Positions 12,308 through 23,404 of a stretch of 64,000 nt of DNA are shown in pieces. The notes below the pieces were generated by a model, which saw only the letters and a list, made by a program, of their open reading frames with translations, made no database searches and was not told where the DNA came from. Position numbers and translations under genes: made by a program. Numbering within the stretch: the stretch's first letter is position 1; each line of letters begins with the position of its first letter. This DNA is from Cylicocyclus nassatus (taxonomy: Eukaryota > Nematoda > Chromadorea > Rhabditida > Strongylidae): contig CATQJL010000305.1 of the NCBI GenBank assembly GCA_958299035.1, forward strand, positions 57,738,486-57,802,485. Reading direction: 5' to 3'.

Positions 12308-13000
12308 ATCTAAGACTGCATACATGAAGCAGGTGCAAATGTGGAAAAGGTTGCGAGAACTGTGATGCCGCATGGGAAATTGAACTTGCCTGTCCTCTAA
12401 GCGGCTAAATCAGGACTGATTACGCGCATTTATGACACAGGTCCGTCACAAATCTCATCGTCTGATTAGATTTTGTTTACTTGGGATGCACGGTAATATG
12501 GTAACCTTTCCGACTCATCAGAGAATTACAATGCAAATGTCTTAAGTCAACGCAAATAAATGAAAGTATGACATAGTAGCTTCTCAAAGGGGACTAGTTT
12601 ATCGATCCGGAAAACACAGTCCAGTTTTTTCACGCCCTATTTGTGCGACTGCAAACCACACATTGCGCGTCTCTCCTCTAATTTTAAATGGACATCTGTG
12701 TATTTGCATGCAAAATTCTGTGTATTTCTCTAAATGTCTGAGAAGAGCAAAAGCGACGCTAAGGAAGCTCACACGACTTTATGACCCGCTTCATAACGTC
12801 ATCTTGATTTTGGTGTAAGTGTTATCAAAATTTGACTTGACTCAACTTTAGTCGGCATCATAAATCAACTCCCTCGCTAGTGTTGGCAGCACTCCAAGGA
12901 AACCATATTACACATCTACTGGGCTATTACGCTAAACCTAATAGAAGTTATATAGTTTACAAGGAAAGCTTGTTTATCGAAGTGGCCTTTCTAAATGATA
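12308..13000. other. Intergenic stretch
   Basis: No gene recognised. Near 12983 the text CGAAGTGGCCTTTCTAAATGA matches the first part of the dispersed module described in the findings. Confidence 0.4.
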
Positions 13001-13006
13001 CAATAC

Positions 13007-13143
13007 CGCTCTCAGAACGTGCAAAATTTCCGTGATTCGCGGAAATCCCGGAATTCCGCGAAGGTCCGCGAAATTTTCGGAATTTCGCGACATTTCCGGA
13101 ATTTCGCGACATTCCGGGAATTTCGCGGAATTTTCGGAACATC
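13007..13143. repeat. Palindromic array of AATTCCGCGAA words (left outer arm)
   Basis: A run of 10-12 bp words built from AATTTCGCGAA, AATTCCGG and TCGCGACATT, almost self-complementary. Its inverted partner is 16622-16800. Confidence 0.75.
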
Positions 13144-13484
13144 GCTATAACTTCCTTCGGAATGCATAAATTCTGGATCTGAAACTAGAGTTATACTCAG
13201 CTCATTAAGGCGAATCTTTTGACTGGCTTTGACTTTGACTTTGCCTTACCGTGATTCTCGGGGCACGATTGGTGCACGATAGGAGATAAATTTTGCATTT
13301 TGGGAGAGGGGTGGTGGGTGTACGGCAGCATTCTGAAATTCTAGAGAGGGGGGGGGGGAGGAGTAATCAGTGGTATTGGGTGTGGTTAGTTCTAAAATAT
13401 GCGAACATGCCGTGATGATGCCGTCGATGTTGTTTTCCCCTCTTCTGTTTGTTTAGTAGCTTCAAGCACCCATTTATTACTACA

Positions 13485-13668
13485 ATACGTTCACAAAATG
13501 TGCAAAATTTCCGTGAATATCGCGAAATTCCGAAAATTCCGCAAAATTTCTGGAATTTCGCGAAACTTCGCGAACTTCAAGAAATTTCGCGAATTTCCGG
13601 AAAGTTCGCGGAATTTTCGGAATTTCGCGATATTTACGGAAATTTTGCACATTATGTGAGCGGTATTG
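13485..13668. repeat. Palindromic 180-bp unit, copy 1
   Basis: Ends with ACAATAC...TGTGCAAAATTTCCG and the inverted CGGAAATTTTGCACA...GTATTGTA. The body is AATTCGCGAA-type words. TACAATAC and GTATTGTA at the extreme ends suggest TA-flanked insertion, but this is unproven. Confidence 0.65.
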
Positions 13669-13799
13669 TATCTGCTTGATAAACTGATAAATCCGTTATT
13701 TTCTCATCTGCTGCTAGCAGATGAACATTAGAAACGGCTTGTAAATGTTTTCATTCAAATCTTCATGCTGAAGTGATCTATAAGCTTTTCCACAGTTAT

Positions 13800-13952
13800 G
13801 ACAATACCATACAGTTATGACAGTGGAATGTGAAAATTTTCGGCGAATTCGGCGATGTCGGCGAATTCGCCAAAATCGCCGAAAAACGCAAAGTCGCCGA
13901 CTTCGCCGACATCGCCGAGAATTTTCACATTCCAAAGTCATAACTGTTCGAA
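13800..13952. repeat. Palindromic array of GGCGAATTC words
   Basis: ACAGTTATGACAGTGGAATG at the left pairs with CATTCCAAAGTCATAACTGT at the right, enclosing GGCGAATTC/GGCGATGTC words and their complement. The same word array and end occur in the arms of the foldback at 43448-45990. Confidence 0.7.
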
Positions 13953-16234
13953 TGCATGTATGAAGCAAATTTTATAATTTCCGCTTACATGGAGTACTCG
14001 ACGTGCTAACAACATTTCTTATATTGTTTTGCTGCTGGTGGCACATTATAAAATAAAATATCTGCCAAATTACACGACTTTGAATTTAAATGACAATTCA
14101 TTCATTCAGAAGGCAATTTTGTAACATCATAATCTGACGAACATGCAGATAAAGATCTGCGCTAAGCATGGTCCGGTAGAGGTGTTCACAATGTTTTGAA
14201 ATCACAAAAATATGCAGACAATTTTCGCAATAGATATGCAAAAAGTGCAGGCGAATTTGCGATTTTGATGTGTTGAGCCACTTCTATCTCACTTTAGCTT
14301 TACTGTAAGACTCTCTAGTGCAAAATAAAGAGGATTTTTGTAATGATTGGGACCAAAAACCACTGTGAGCGAAGTTTCCGGTCAATCCGAGAACCTCAAT
14401 ATTTTGACCAAATCTTGCGCCAAGGCCAAGAGTGAGGAGCGAGCACGCTATATCAGTGTGTATTGCTTCTAAAAAGCTGGAAAAAATATGGAGCATATAG
14501 GTATGAGAGAGGTGTCTAACATGGTTTTTGGGGGAATTACGGAGCAACTTTGGGAGAGCCGATCTTACGGCCTGAGCATGCATGTTGGGGGGCTAATAAC
14601 TCTGCGAATATTACAGATATGGAGCTGTAGTTTGTTTTATTGAACAGATCTCTAAAAATATGATTTTTAGAAAGAGGGTCGTAGAATAACAATTTTCGGT
14701 ACTTTTCCGTTATCCGGACCCATTTTTTCAACGAAGGATATTTCTTCTGACCTTGTGCCATATTTGCTCCCAAATTCACAGGAAGGAGTGTCAACCTTCT
14801 GCCACGTGTCAAAAGAATTTGACATGTCATCTACACATTTAACAGGTTTTACCAAGAGTTTTTGTTACCCTATCTAGCGATGTAAGTTCGATGTGTTTTT
14901 TAGTTAACCTTGACCTCATTTCGATCAAACAGTTTCAAAGTAAACATTGTCACAATAATAACTAGATATTATCATCGATGAACAGATTAGGCCTGCTCAG
15001 AGTAGGAATGTGCGCTAGAAGTCCGTCATTTGAGAGGCGAAATAAGCAGCAGCAAGAAACTTTAAAGTATCATTTATGGCCTTCTGGCTTAAATTGCATG
15101 GCGAAAAGGGTTTGAAGAGAAGGACATTTTTGAATCACTGCTGAAAGCAAGCAAAATGTTTTAAAATAAGTCCATAATTGTTTTGCCCTCATGTAAAACA
15201 ATTAAACAGCTCTAACGTGATCACAAAATCTCTTTTACCTCACCGGAAATGATCTCGAAAAAAAACATGTTAGAATGAACGAAAACATGTCAATTTTTTG
15301 TGACACGTGCCAAGGAGGCAGTCCTGGTAGAATCTGTAAAAAAAATTATTCTCAGAATAGAGAAAGTAATGTATGAGAGCCTTTTGAAAAAATGGGTCCA
15401 GATAACGGAAAAGTACCCAATTTTCCAGTAAAAGTGCCTAATTGACAGCTGAGCTTGGGAAATCTGTCAGGAAAGGCGAGTTTGCGCCCTTATATCTCTG
15501 GAAGTTGTAGGGTTGGGGTAATCACATGTGGTCATTGATATGTACTTTTGATAGCTCTATTTCTCTAGAAACAGATCATGGTTGTAGCTCCACCGTAGGA
15601 GGTGCTATATAAGGCGATGATGCATATTTTGAATTTTATCGTGGAGAGTAGGGATAACAGGCTGGGATAGCCATTCTTCAGTTTGAATTCGAGGGGGACA
15701 CCGCATATAATTCGGAGAAAATGCAGGGGCTCCGCTTGTGGCAGCCCATCTATAAACTCCTTTCTCTTTCTCCCCCATGTTTTCCCCTCTAATTCTGCAG
15801 CGCGTGTGATAGTTACCCGTGGCCATCTGGACCTGGTTAGGGGGCTGAAAGCGGCTAGAAAGGGGGTAAATCGGGCTAGAAAAACGCGATTTTCGCTTAT
15901 TTTTCCTTAATTTTTCTAATTTTCTTCAATTTGGATCGTGATGTGGGGTGTAAAGTGGGCGAAGCTTGCTTGGAGGAGTTTCAGCTGTATAAAAGCACTG
16001 GAAATGAGCTTTTTATGGAGTTTTTCGGAATTTTCGCTCAGTTTTTCGATAATCCAAAATTTCAAATCCGCCAGAATATCGATTTTATCGATTTTTGTCA
16101 AATTTCGGGATTACACAGCCCTCAGAATACCGATTCTACCAATTTTTGAGGATTTGGTGCTTCACTAACCTCCAAAATATCGATTTTTCGATTTTTAACT
16201 GTGAACTGCAAGCCCCACCCACTTATGATATCAC

Positions 16235-16430
16235 TATACAATACCGCTCACAAAATATGCAAAATTTCCGTGAATATCACGAAATTCCGAAAATTCCGCG
16301 AAATTGCTGGAATTTCGCGAAACTTCGCGAACTTCCCGAAATTTCGCGAAATTTCGAAAAGTTCGCGAAGTTTCGGAAAGTTTCGGATATTTACGGAAAT
16401 TTTGCACATTATGTGAGCGGTATTGCAGAA
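16235..16430. repeat. Palindromic 190-bp unit, copy 2
   Basis: Matches the unit at 13485-13668, with CAATACCGCTCACAAAATATG on the left and CATTATGTGAGCGGTATTG on the right. It is separated from the outer-arm array by about 190 bp of arm sequence. Confidence 0.65.
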
Positions 16431-16621
16431 GGGGTGGGTTAGAGTACAGGACACGAATATTGTGTTCACCTCCCTTCCCCCAAGAAGCAGAATTTATCTC
16501 CTACTGTGCACCAATCGTGCCCCGAGAATTATGGTAAAGCAAGGTACCAAAAGATTCACCTTAATGAGCTGAGTATAACTGTTGTTTCAGATCCAGAATT
16601 TATGCATTCCGAAGGAAGTTA

Positions 16622-16808
16622 TGGCGATATTCCGAAAATTCCGCGAAATTCCCGGAATGTCGCGAAATTCCGGAAATGTCGCTGAATTCCGGGAATTCCG
16701 CGAAGTTCCCGGAATGTCGCGAAATTCCGAAAATTTCGCGGACCTTCGCGGAATTCTGGGATTTCCGCGACATTCACGGAAATTTTGCACGTTCTGAGAG
16801 CGGTATTG
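16622..16808. repeat. Palindromic array of AATTCCGCGAA words (right outer arm)
   Basis: Inverted counterpart of 13007-13143, ending GCACGTTCTGAGAGCGGTATTG. Translations rich in N, F, R and S in every frame come from the word structure. Confidence 0.75.
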
Positions 16809-16978
16809 CATGTATACCATACCATATTATCACCATATTATTATATATTATTTATTGCTCCCACTGACCCTGCACTGAGCAGTCGATCGTGTGCCCGCTC
16901 TGCCCCCGTCACCTACCTCAACGCCTTTTTCGACTTCTGAAGATTCCCCTTCTTTTGTTCGACTATTATTCGGTGCTG

Positions 16979-17507
16979 ATGACTTCTGAGACCCCAATAT
17001 CCCGCTCGCCCCCTCGGAGAGGCAGAAAAAGCGAAGGATCGAGTTCGAAGCGACGCCGCCCAAGTTCGACCAGGCAGCCGAGGAACTACTGAAGGACAAA
17101 CAGTACCAGTCTATGCACGAACAATTCTTGCGTTTTTATTGGAGAATCGGAAGTTGTGCGAGGTTGCAGCGGAGCAAAATCGTGAGTTGGTTTGTCAGAT
17201 AAAAAATATGTCTGAGGAAATCGAATCTCTTCGCAAAGAAAACGATCGATTGAGATCACTTATTGAGCTCCCATTTACGGAGCCCGAATTAGCCACCCAA
17301 TTCTCTTTTACTTCGACGTCTACAAAACTCTGTACTTGTGACGAGCGAGAAAGATTGCATTTTATAGTGATTAGTGGCATACCAGAAAATCGTGCACCGC
17401 ATAGCTGGATGAGAATCAATCATGATTATCAATGTGTTGATCAAATTCTAGATTTTCTTTCAATTGAGTGTAGGCCGTTGACAGTTTATAGAATGGGAAA
17501 ATCCTAA
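16979..17507 (+). pseudogene. CR1-like ORF1 remnant
   Basis: The first part (from ATG 16979) is basic, with RSPPRRGRKSEG and SSSKRRRPSS, then breaks at a TGA near 17093. A second frame from 17139 gives 122 codons: a heptad-rich coiled coil (NRELVCQIKNMSEEIESLRK onward), then a segment with SGIPENRAPHSW and VYRMGKS that resembles the conserved region of CR1-type ORF1 proteins, which bind LINE RNA. It is broken by at least one frameshift. The downstream sequence near 17600 still reads like ORF1 (FIRRFLPKE-type text), so the original ORF1 was longer. Confidence 0.6.
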
Positions 17508-17789
17508 ACAAATTCTGACAGACTAATGAAAGTGGTGTTGCCTATAGATTCTTTGTTGACGCTGTGTTAAAAAGAGCTCCTAAATTAAAATACTTCCCTT
17601 ACAAACCAAATATCTTCATCCGTCGATTTCTTCCAAAGGAATAGAGAGACAGGATGCGTAAGGAGAGGAGCATGCGGTTCAACACAAGGAGTTCAGATCA
17701 TCAATCGATACTAACCAATGACGTCAATTGTATTGATCAAAATGCTTTGTCTCAGCAAGTTGGTCGTAGTGCGCCGAGATCAAATTCTT

Positions 17790-20640
17790 TAAACGTCCAT
17801 TGTCTCCTCGGATTGGGGGTAGCCTCTCAAACCGTATTTTAGCCAATGCACGTTCTCTTTGTAGTAACATAGATCATCTTACGTTTGTCATGGAGAATTG
17901 CGACATATCTATTGCGGCAATTACTGAAACTTGGTTAAATGATACTTTGCTAAATAGCTCCCTTTTTTGGCAACTTGATCCAAGACAATGAATTGTACAG
18001 ATGCGATCGCATAGGTAAGAGAGGAAGAGGGGTGTCTTGGCTATGAATAAGAATTTCCACTCATTTCTTGTGTTCAAAGAGTCCGTATTGGAAAGTTATA
18101 GGTTACTAGGTTGTGATGTTATCTCGCATGCTAGTTTAAGATTGATTTTGGTTTAACGTGCATTCTCTTGTCCCCCTGCTGCACCGAACAATTGGTAAGA
18201 GCCCTCACAGACTTAATGGCTTGTTCCAAAAACACCGCTCTCATAGGAGACTTCAACTTTCAAAGTGTGAATTGGGCAGACCCCTCCAAATCGAGGGATG
18301 TTTCACTCGCTGCTAAGGACTTCAAATGTGTATGCTTCACTGTTTGACTCAGAAAGTGGGGTCACATACGCTTGGGCAACATGTATTGGACCTCATTTTT
18401 ACAAATGATGAGGATGTGTTGAGAGATGTAAGTGTGGAACTCCCCCCCCCCTTGGGAAAAGTGACCATGCTTCAGTATGTTTTCGAGTGAATCATTATGA
18501 ATCACAGATGCGGGGTATGTTATGTACATATAGGGATTTTAAAAAGATGGATCTAAATGGAGTAAGACAGCATCTTTGTGGCGTAGACTGGTACGGTTCA
18601 TTTGGAACTGTTTCCACAGTCAATGAAATGTATGAAATGTTTCTCAATATACTTTAACATACTATTGAGAGCTATGTTCCCTTGGCAAAGAGTTCTTTTC
18701 GGAGTGTAAAAATGCCTCATTACCTTCAAAGATTTTATCAAATGAGAGAACAAGCATGGAAGCTGGCAGCTACTAGTAAAAATACTTGAGACTGTAACAA
18801 ACTTTGTAGATTGGACAAAAAATTTACCAAACTGCTTAAAAAATATAATGTTTCTATTGAGAGAAGAGTAATTGAATCTGGAGAGAGATCAGGGTTTTAT
18901 AAATTGATCAATTCTAGACTCAAAGGTAGAAGAGAGCTGGAGGTTTTGCAGAGAGATGGTGGTGAAGTTATATGCAATGATGGAGATAAAGCGGAATATT
19001 TTGCACACTTTTTCGCTAAAACATTTGTTGAAGAGAACGATGAAAGTGAAATGAAAGTGTTCCAAATTACCAAAGTATGACTGATGGAGTATGGTTCAGG
19101 AGTGAAGACATCTATCAAATACTGATGAAGTGGCCTAAGTCAACTTCTATAGCACTTGATTTCGTACAATTACGTTTTATCAAATCAATAGCAGATATAC
19201 TGGGTGGGCCGTTTCAATACATTTTCAATTTGAGCATGATGCGCGCAAAAATTCCTGATCGGTGGCGCGTGTCTTTTGTCAGACCTATTCCTAAGAAAAA
19301 GCCTTTTACTAGTCCAGACCAGTTAGCATAACGTCTATTTTCGCTAGACTATTTGAGAAAATACTGAAAAGGCATATTGTAAAGCATTTAGAGACTTATA
19401 AGGTAATAGCAAGTGAGCAACACGGGTTTCAAAGCGATAAATCTACTGTTACGGCTATGTTACAAGCAGTCAATGATTGGACAATACAATTATATAAAGG
19501 TCAGAGTATTGACGTGATTTATTTAGATTTTACGAAAGCATTTGACAAAGTTTCTCACAGTGAGTTGATCTCCAAACTTATAGCCGCAGGAATACATCCA
19601 CGATTGTAGCTTGGATTGAGGCTTTCTTGAGTGAGAGGACATTCGTGGTCCATGTCAATCGCACGTTTTCTTCCCCTAAAAGAATGCAGTGTTGGTTTCT
19701 ACAGGAGGGTGTTCTTTCGCTTATTCTCTTCAACATATTCACTCATGAGCTTCTGCGCATACCATTGTCTAAAGGAGTTTCTTGCAGCGCATTCGCGGAT
19801 GATGTTAAGCTCCACAATGCTGTAAATGATGACGTTGGACGTAAACAATTACAAGATGCATTGGATGAGGTGCTTGATTGGTCAGTATGGGGTATGGGGT
19901 CTGTGTGGGGTCTGCCTATTTCGAAAGAAAAAACGAAAGTACTACACTTAGGTTCCAGTAATATAAGATACCTCTACCGTTTAGGAGCTAGCCCGCTTGC
20001 AGCTGTTGACTCAATTAGAGACTTGGGGTTTCTGGTCACAAGTAGTCTTTCTTTGATGAGCATTGTAAAGTAATTGCAGACAAGGCTACGGTGGCAATTT
20101 ACAATTTGTACAGAGGACTGTCATGCACAGATCCTAATATTTTTTTGAGCGGTTACAAGAATTTTATTCGACCAATGTTGGAATGTGGTACTGTTATTTA
20201 TAGTCCACATACCCAAAAGGCAATCAACAATTTGGAGAAAGTATAAAACAGTTTCACAAGAAATTTACTGATTAGGACGGTTGGTTTCAACTATGATCAA
20301 ATACCATCCAGTCAAGTCCGTAATGCAAATCTTGGGCTCTCAAGTCTTGCTTATAGAAGAAAGAAATTCGATCTTATCACGGTGCACAAAATAATATTTG
20401 GAACATGCAAGCTCGATTTGAGGAACTTTTTTGTGACTAGATCCTCTAATATTAGAGGTGGACTTAGAAAGCTTGTGTTACCTAAGGCTAGGCGAAATGT
20501 TAAAAGGCACTTTTCACGTGCCGAGTAGCGCATGATGTAGATATACTTTTGAGGAAGAGAATGTTCGTGGCTAAACTCGCAATGTTCAAAAAAGCTTTGA
20601 GAGGCTACCTGAGAACACAATTACACTTTTTTTGCTTAGG
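17790..20640 (+). pseudogene. CR1-like ORF2 remnant (endonuclease and reverse transcriptase)
   Basis: Endonuclease pieces: NARSLCSNIDHLTFVMENCD and ITETWLNDTLL near 17840-17960, and GDFNFQSVNWADPS near 18248. Reverse-transcriptase pieces: RRVIESGERSGFYKLINSRL near 18850; WPKSTSIALDFVQLRFIKS near 19130; PDRWRVSFVRPIPKKKP near 19255; YLDFTKAFDKVSHSELISKL at 19519-19578 (motif A region); FADDVKL at 19792-19812 (the catalytic YADD-type box); then SKEKTKVLHLGSSN. The pieces are in several frames with in-frame stops, so no active protein can be made. The C-terminal text continues to about 20640. Confidence 0.75.
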
Positions 20641-20734
20641 TGCTGTTGTGTTGACTGTTTTTTGTTGTTGTTTATTTATTTTCTTTTCATAGGGGCATCC
20701 CTATGCACAAATAAATAAATAAATAAAGGGCACA

Positions 20735-21130
20735 AAACACCGATCCCAAATCTGCCTTCCCTAACTGCAGAACCTTTATGGACGAGGAGTTATGAGCGTT
20801 TTTATAGCCAAATATTAGATGTACATTTTGGATAAAATGAGTTGCTAAAATCTTACTAGCCCTCAAATAATGCAACCAAGTGTGATGTATTTTTATTTTA
20901 AAGTATTTTTTGAATAAAGTACTATGATGATTATCACTGCTTCATTGAAGAGCTAGAAAAAATATCAAAGCTATTTTTATCCTACTTGCACATTCAATTT
21001 TTTGCTCCAATAAGCGCTCATAACTGATCGTCCGTAGATGTTCTGCAGATAAGGAAGGCAGATTGGAATCAGCATTTTATGCCCTTCAATATGTTATACG
21101 TCCCATTTCAAAATGGCCACTTCGATGAAC
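20735..21130. repeat. Degenerate foldback carrying the dispersed module
   Basis: Left arm has CCCAAATCTGCCTTCCCTAA, then GAGGAGTTATGAGCG. The right arm is its inverted, diverged copy (CGCTCATAACTGATCG, GGAAGGCAGATTGGAATC, then CCACTTCGATGAAC). It lies immediately beyond the CR1 tail. See the module finding. Confidence 0.55.
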
Positions 21131-21397
21131 ATGCATTCCTTATTAGTCTCGTAAATATCTTGGTTGACTCTGCATTGATACAACAGAAAATCCGAAAAGG
21201 GCGAGAAAAATGTCAGCTTGTAACAACTGAAGTGCCAGCAGTGCTCTGCCTTTAGTCAAAAGCAGTGTTTTATAAAATTTGGGTATACCGAATTTTTAGG
21301 GAATTTATTGAGGGTCTCCCTCCCCAGTCGATAAGGCTTCTCCTACTCCTTCCGCTCTTTGAGCGCAACTTTCTCCTTGACAAAGTTGCGCCCACAG

Positions 21398-21620
21398 CTT
21401 GTGGACATACATCACGCGATTTCAGTCTCCATGCGATTTGGCAATTTGCCACATGTCTTCAAATTTGATACTGGTAGACCCTAAATGTGCAGCATGTATA
21501 AGTTTCGTAGGTTGATAAAATGCCCTGTCTTCCGTACATTCAAAACTCTTACGGCGTGTTATGGACAATTGGAGTATTGCCAAATCGCATCGCGGCTGAA
21601 ATCGCGTGAGGTATCCCCAC
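21398..21620. mobile_element. Harbinger-type MITE, copy 3
   Basis: ACATACATCACGCGATTTCAG at the left and CGGCTGAAATCGCGTGAGGTAT at the right, with an interior like copy 2. It directly abuts the foldback starting at 21620. Confidence 0.65.
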
Positions 21621-21939
21621 TCAGACAATCGCCGGGGGCAGGCGGGCACCGGAAAAATAGATTGCTGATCTCTCGCACCCCGCTCGCGGATTTTTTGGAA
21701 AGCAATCAGGACTTTTCGGAAGACCGCTTGCTGAGTTCTCGATTCCTCAGAGATTCAGCAATATATCTGCAAAAGATAAGAGCGAAAAAAAATTCAACAG
21801 GCGGTCTCTCAAAAATCCGCTGACTCAGCAAGCGGTCTTCCGAAAAGTCCTGATTGCTTTGCAAAAAATCCGCGAGCGGGGTGCGAGAAATCAGCAATCT
21901 ATTTTTCCGGTGCCCGCCTGCCCCCAGCGATTGTCTGAG
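21620..21939. mobile_element. Foldback element, 116-bp arms
   Basis: Left arm 21620-21735 (starting CTCAGACAATCGCCGGGGGC) is almost perfectly inverted at 21824-21939. The 88-bp loop is unique. The high arm identity implies a recent insertion or conversion. No coding capacity. Confidence 0.75.
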
Positions 21940-21944
21940 CAGGG

Positions 21945-22899
21945 CCACAGTGGTTCGTGAGCGCGTTTTGGCAAGCGATGGTTGACTTCTCGCTTTTTTT
22001 CACCGCGTTTTAACGCATCTCTCCTCGACGCCCCCCTTCTTGACCTGTCCCCTGTGGGACGCTATGGTAGAACAGGACTGCTCGTCCACGTTGCTTCTAT
22101 ATGACCCGCGAACAACTGATTTTTGGTACTTTTATGCAAATTCCCACGTAGGGTCATGCAAGGTTCCCACATTGGGTTATGCAAGGTCACATGTCGCAAG
22201 CGTACCGAGTTCCAAATTTTAGTGAAACACTGCTTTGAGCCCACTGTGGACAATTCAAGGACCATGGACAGCCACAAAGTCGACTAGCCGAATGCATAGC
22301 AGAGTGGAGCAGTGCCCGCAAATAGAGACTGTAGGCGTGGAAGGCATTCTATCAATACGCGTTGATGGATGGAAAAGATTAGCTGAATGCTAAAAATACC
22401 AGTACGAAGACAAGTATACATGTTGTTGTGAGATTTAGTCAAGCTCAGAGGGTAAGACCAGCTAAGCTTGAGAGATCATGTGAAGTAGCTTCTCTAACTA
22501 TAATGCCGCCTAATCTGGCTGTAAGACTAGGTTACTCAACCTGTTATGATGAAGTACCGAAACGAAGTTCATTTTGAATTCTAGACGCAATCCGAAGTCA
22601 GTTTTTCGGCGGTTTCTTCGCTGGAAGATGGATTTTTGACCTCGCAAAAGTCCATAACAAAAAAATTACGGAGTCATGCGTTCTCAAATTTATTTGTTCT
22701 GGGGCGATCCCATTATCACTTTGAAAACGACTGATTCAAGAACGGGTAATGCCCAAATAAGTTTCCAGAAATTTCCACACAGTGATCTCGTAATCAATGT
22801 ATAAGTGAATTGCGTTACTCATAAACATATAAAACCCAAAGCTAAGTAAGTGTTTTCGTGAAGTATGTGTCAAATAGAAATCTTTGTGAGTAAACAAAA
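21945..22899. other. Intergenic stretch
   Basis: Nothing gene-like. A short direct repeat GTCATGCAAGGTTCCCACAT / GTTATGCAAGGTCACAT lies near 22153-22192. Confidence 0.35.
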
Positions 22900-23313
22900 A
22901 AACCCCTAGTCTTTGCACACGAATGTGGTCAACCCCCGCGCACACGATAGGCTACTTTTTGCGGCGATTCGCTCAGTCGTTCTATCGATTTATTGATTTT
23001 CAACACTTTATGATGAAAATGAACACTTATCAACCGTTAAAAATGCTTTCACATCTTTGATGTAAACAATGCAGTAAAGTTCATTTTCATATCAAATTGA
23101 AGAAGATGCAGTTACTCGAAACAACTGTTTTGAGGTAAGCTCATGCAAAGAGAGGGGGGAGGAGCTTTCAGTGCAGTACCGAGACTGCAGAAGAGGTACA
23201 GAAGGACACTGAAGCGAACGAATAAGACGGGAAAGGGCAAAATGTGTCCTTAGCCATTCTCCTGAAGCATGACCCGGGTTGGACCGGGAAAGCCAGCTAG
23301 TTCTACATATAAC
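22900..23313 (+). mobile_element. Helitron-like fragment with CTAG end
   Basis: The right end has a hairpin (CCCGGGTTGGACCGGG), eight bases, then CTAG followed by T at 23310-23314, as Helitron 3' ends do. Internal text GATAGGCTACTTTTTGCGGC matches the element at 47041-47702 (CATAGGCTACTTTTCGTC). No Rep/helicase is encoded. The left limit is uncertain. Confidence 0.45.
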
Positions 23314-23404
23314 TCAAAGTTTGTAATTATGTTTGTAAATACGTATGTGTATTACAAACTCTTTTCTGCGGAAACCGATTACGCCGAAACTTTGCGCACA
23401 TACC

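Larger units (their letters stand above)
13001..16808. mobile_element. Large composite foldback region
   Basis: The outer arms (about 13001-13400 and 16430-16808) are inverted copies of each other. Each starts with ACAATACCGCTCTCAGAACG, runs through a palindromic short-word array, then TAACTTCCTTCGGAATGCAT, a GAGCTGAGTATAAC-type segment and CGGGGCACGATTGGTGCAC. Two smaller palindromes (13488-13668, 16238-16428) sit just inside, also inverted. The centre holds another palindrome (13813-13950) and a segment near 14340-14440 that resembles the centre of the foldback at 43448-45990. No transposase was seen. Open frames here translate repeats and were not called. Confidence 0.6.
16850..20727 (+). 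mobile_element. CR1-like LINE, decayed, near full length
   Basis: In order on the plus strand: a GC-rich leader, an ORF1-like coiled-coil segment, apurinic-endonuclease motifs, reverse-transcriptase motifs, and a 3' tail of ATAAATAAATAAATAAA at about 20709-20727. The order, motifs and short A-rich tail fit the CR1/jockey superfamily. Multiple stops and frame changes show that it is dead. The left boundary is estimated. No target duplication was found. Confidence 0.8.

Noticed and set aside
12957..13679. Open frames rich in N, F, R, S (repeated in both strands)
   Set aside because: They translate AATTTCGCGAA-type word arrays; the same pattern appears in all frames.
15648..15667. TAGGGATAACAGG, the first 13 bases of the I-SceI site
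   Set aside because: The site is incomplete, and there is no homing endonuclease or intron context.
13001..16808. Resemblance to a CRISPR array
   Set aside because: Repeats are variable palindromic words without regular spacers, and the window is eukaryotic.
16095..16867. Long overlapping open frames on both strands
   Set aside because: Same palindromic word arrays as at 13 kb.
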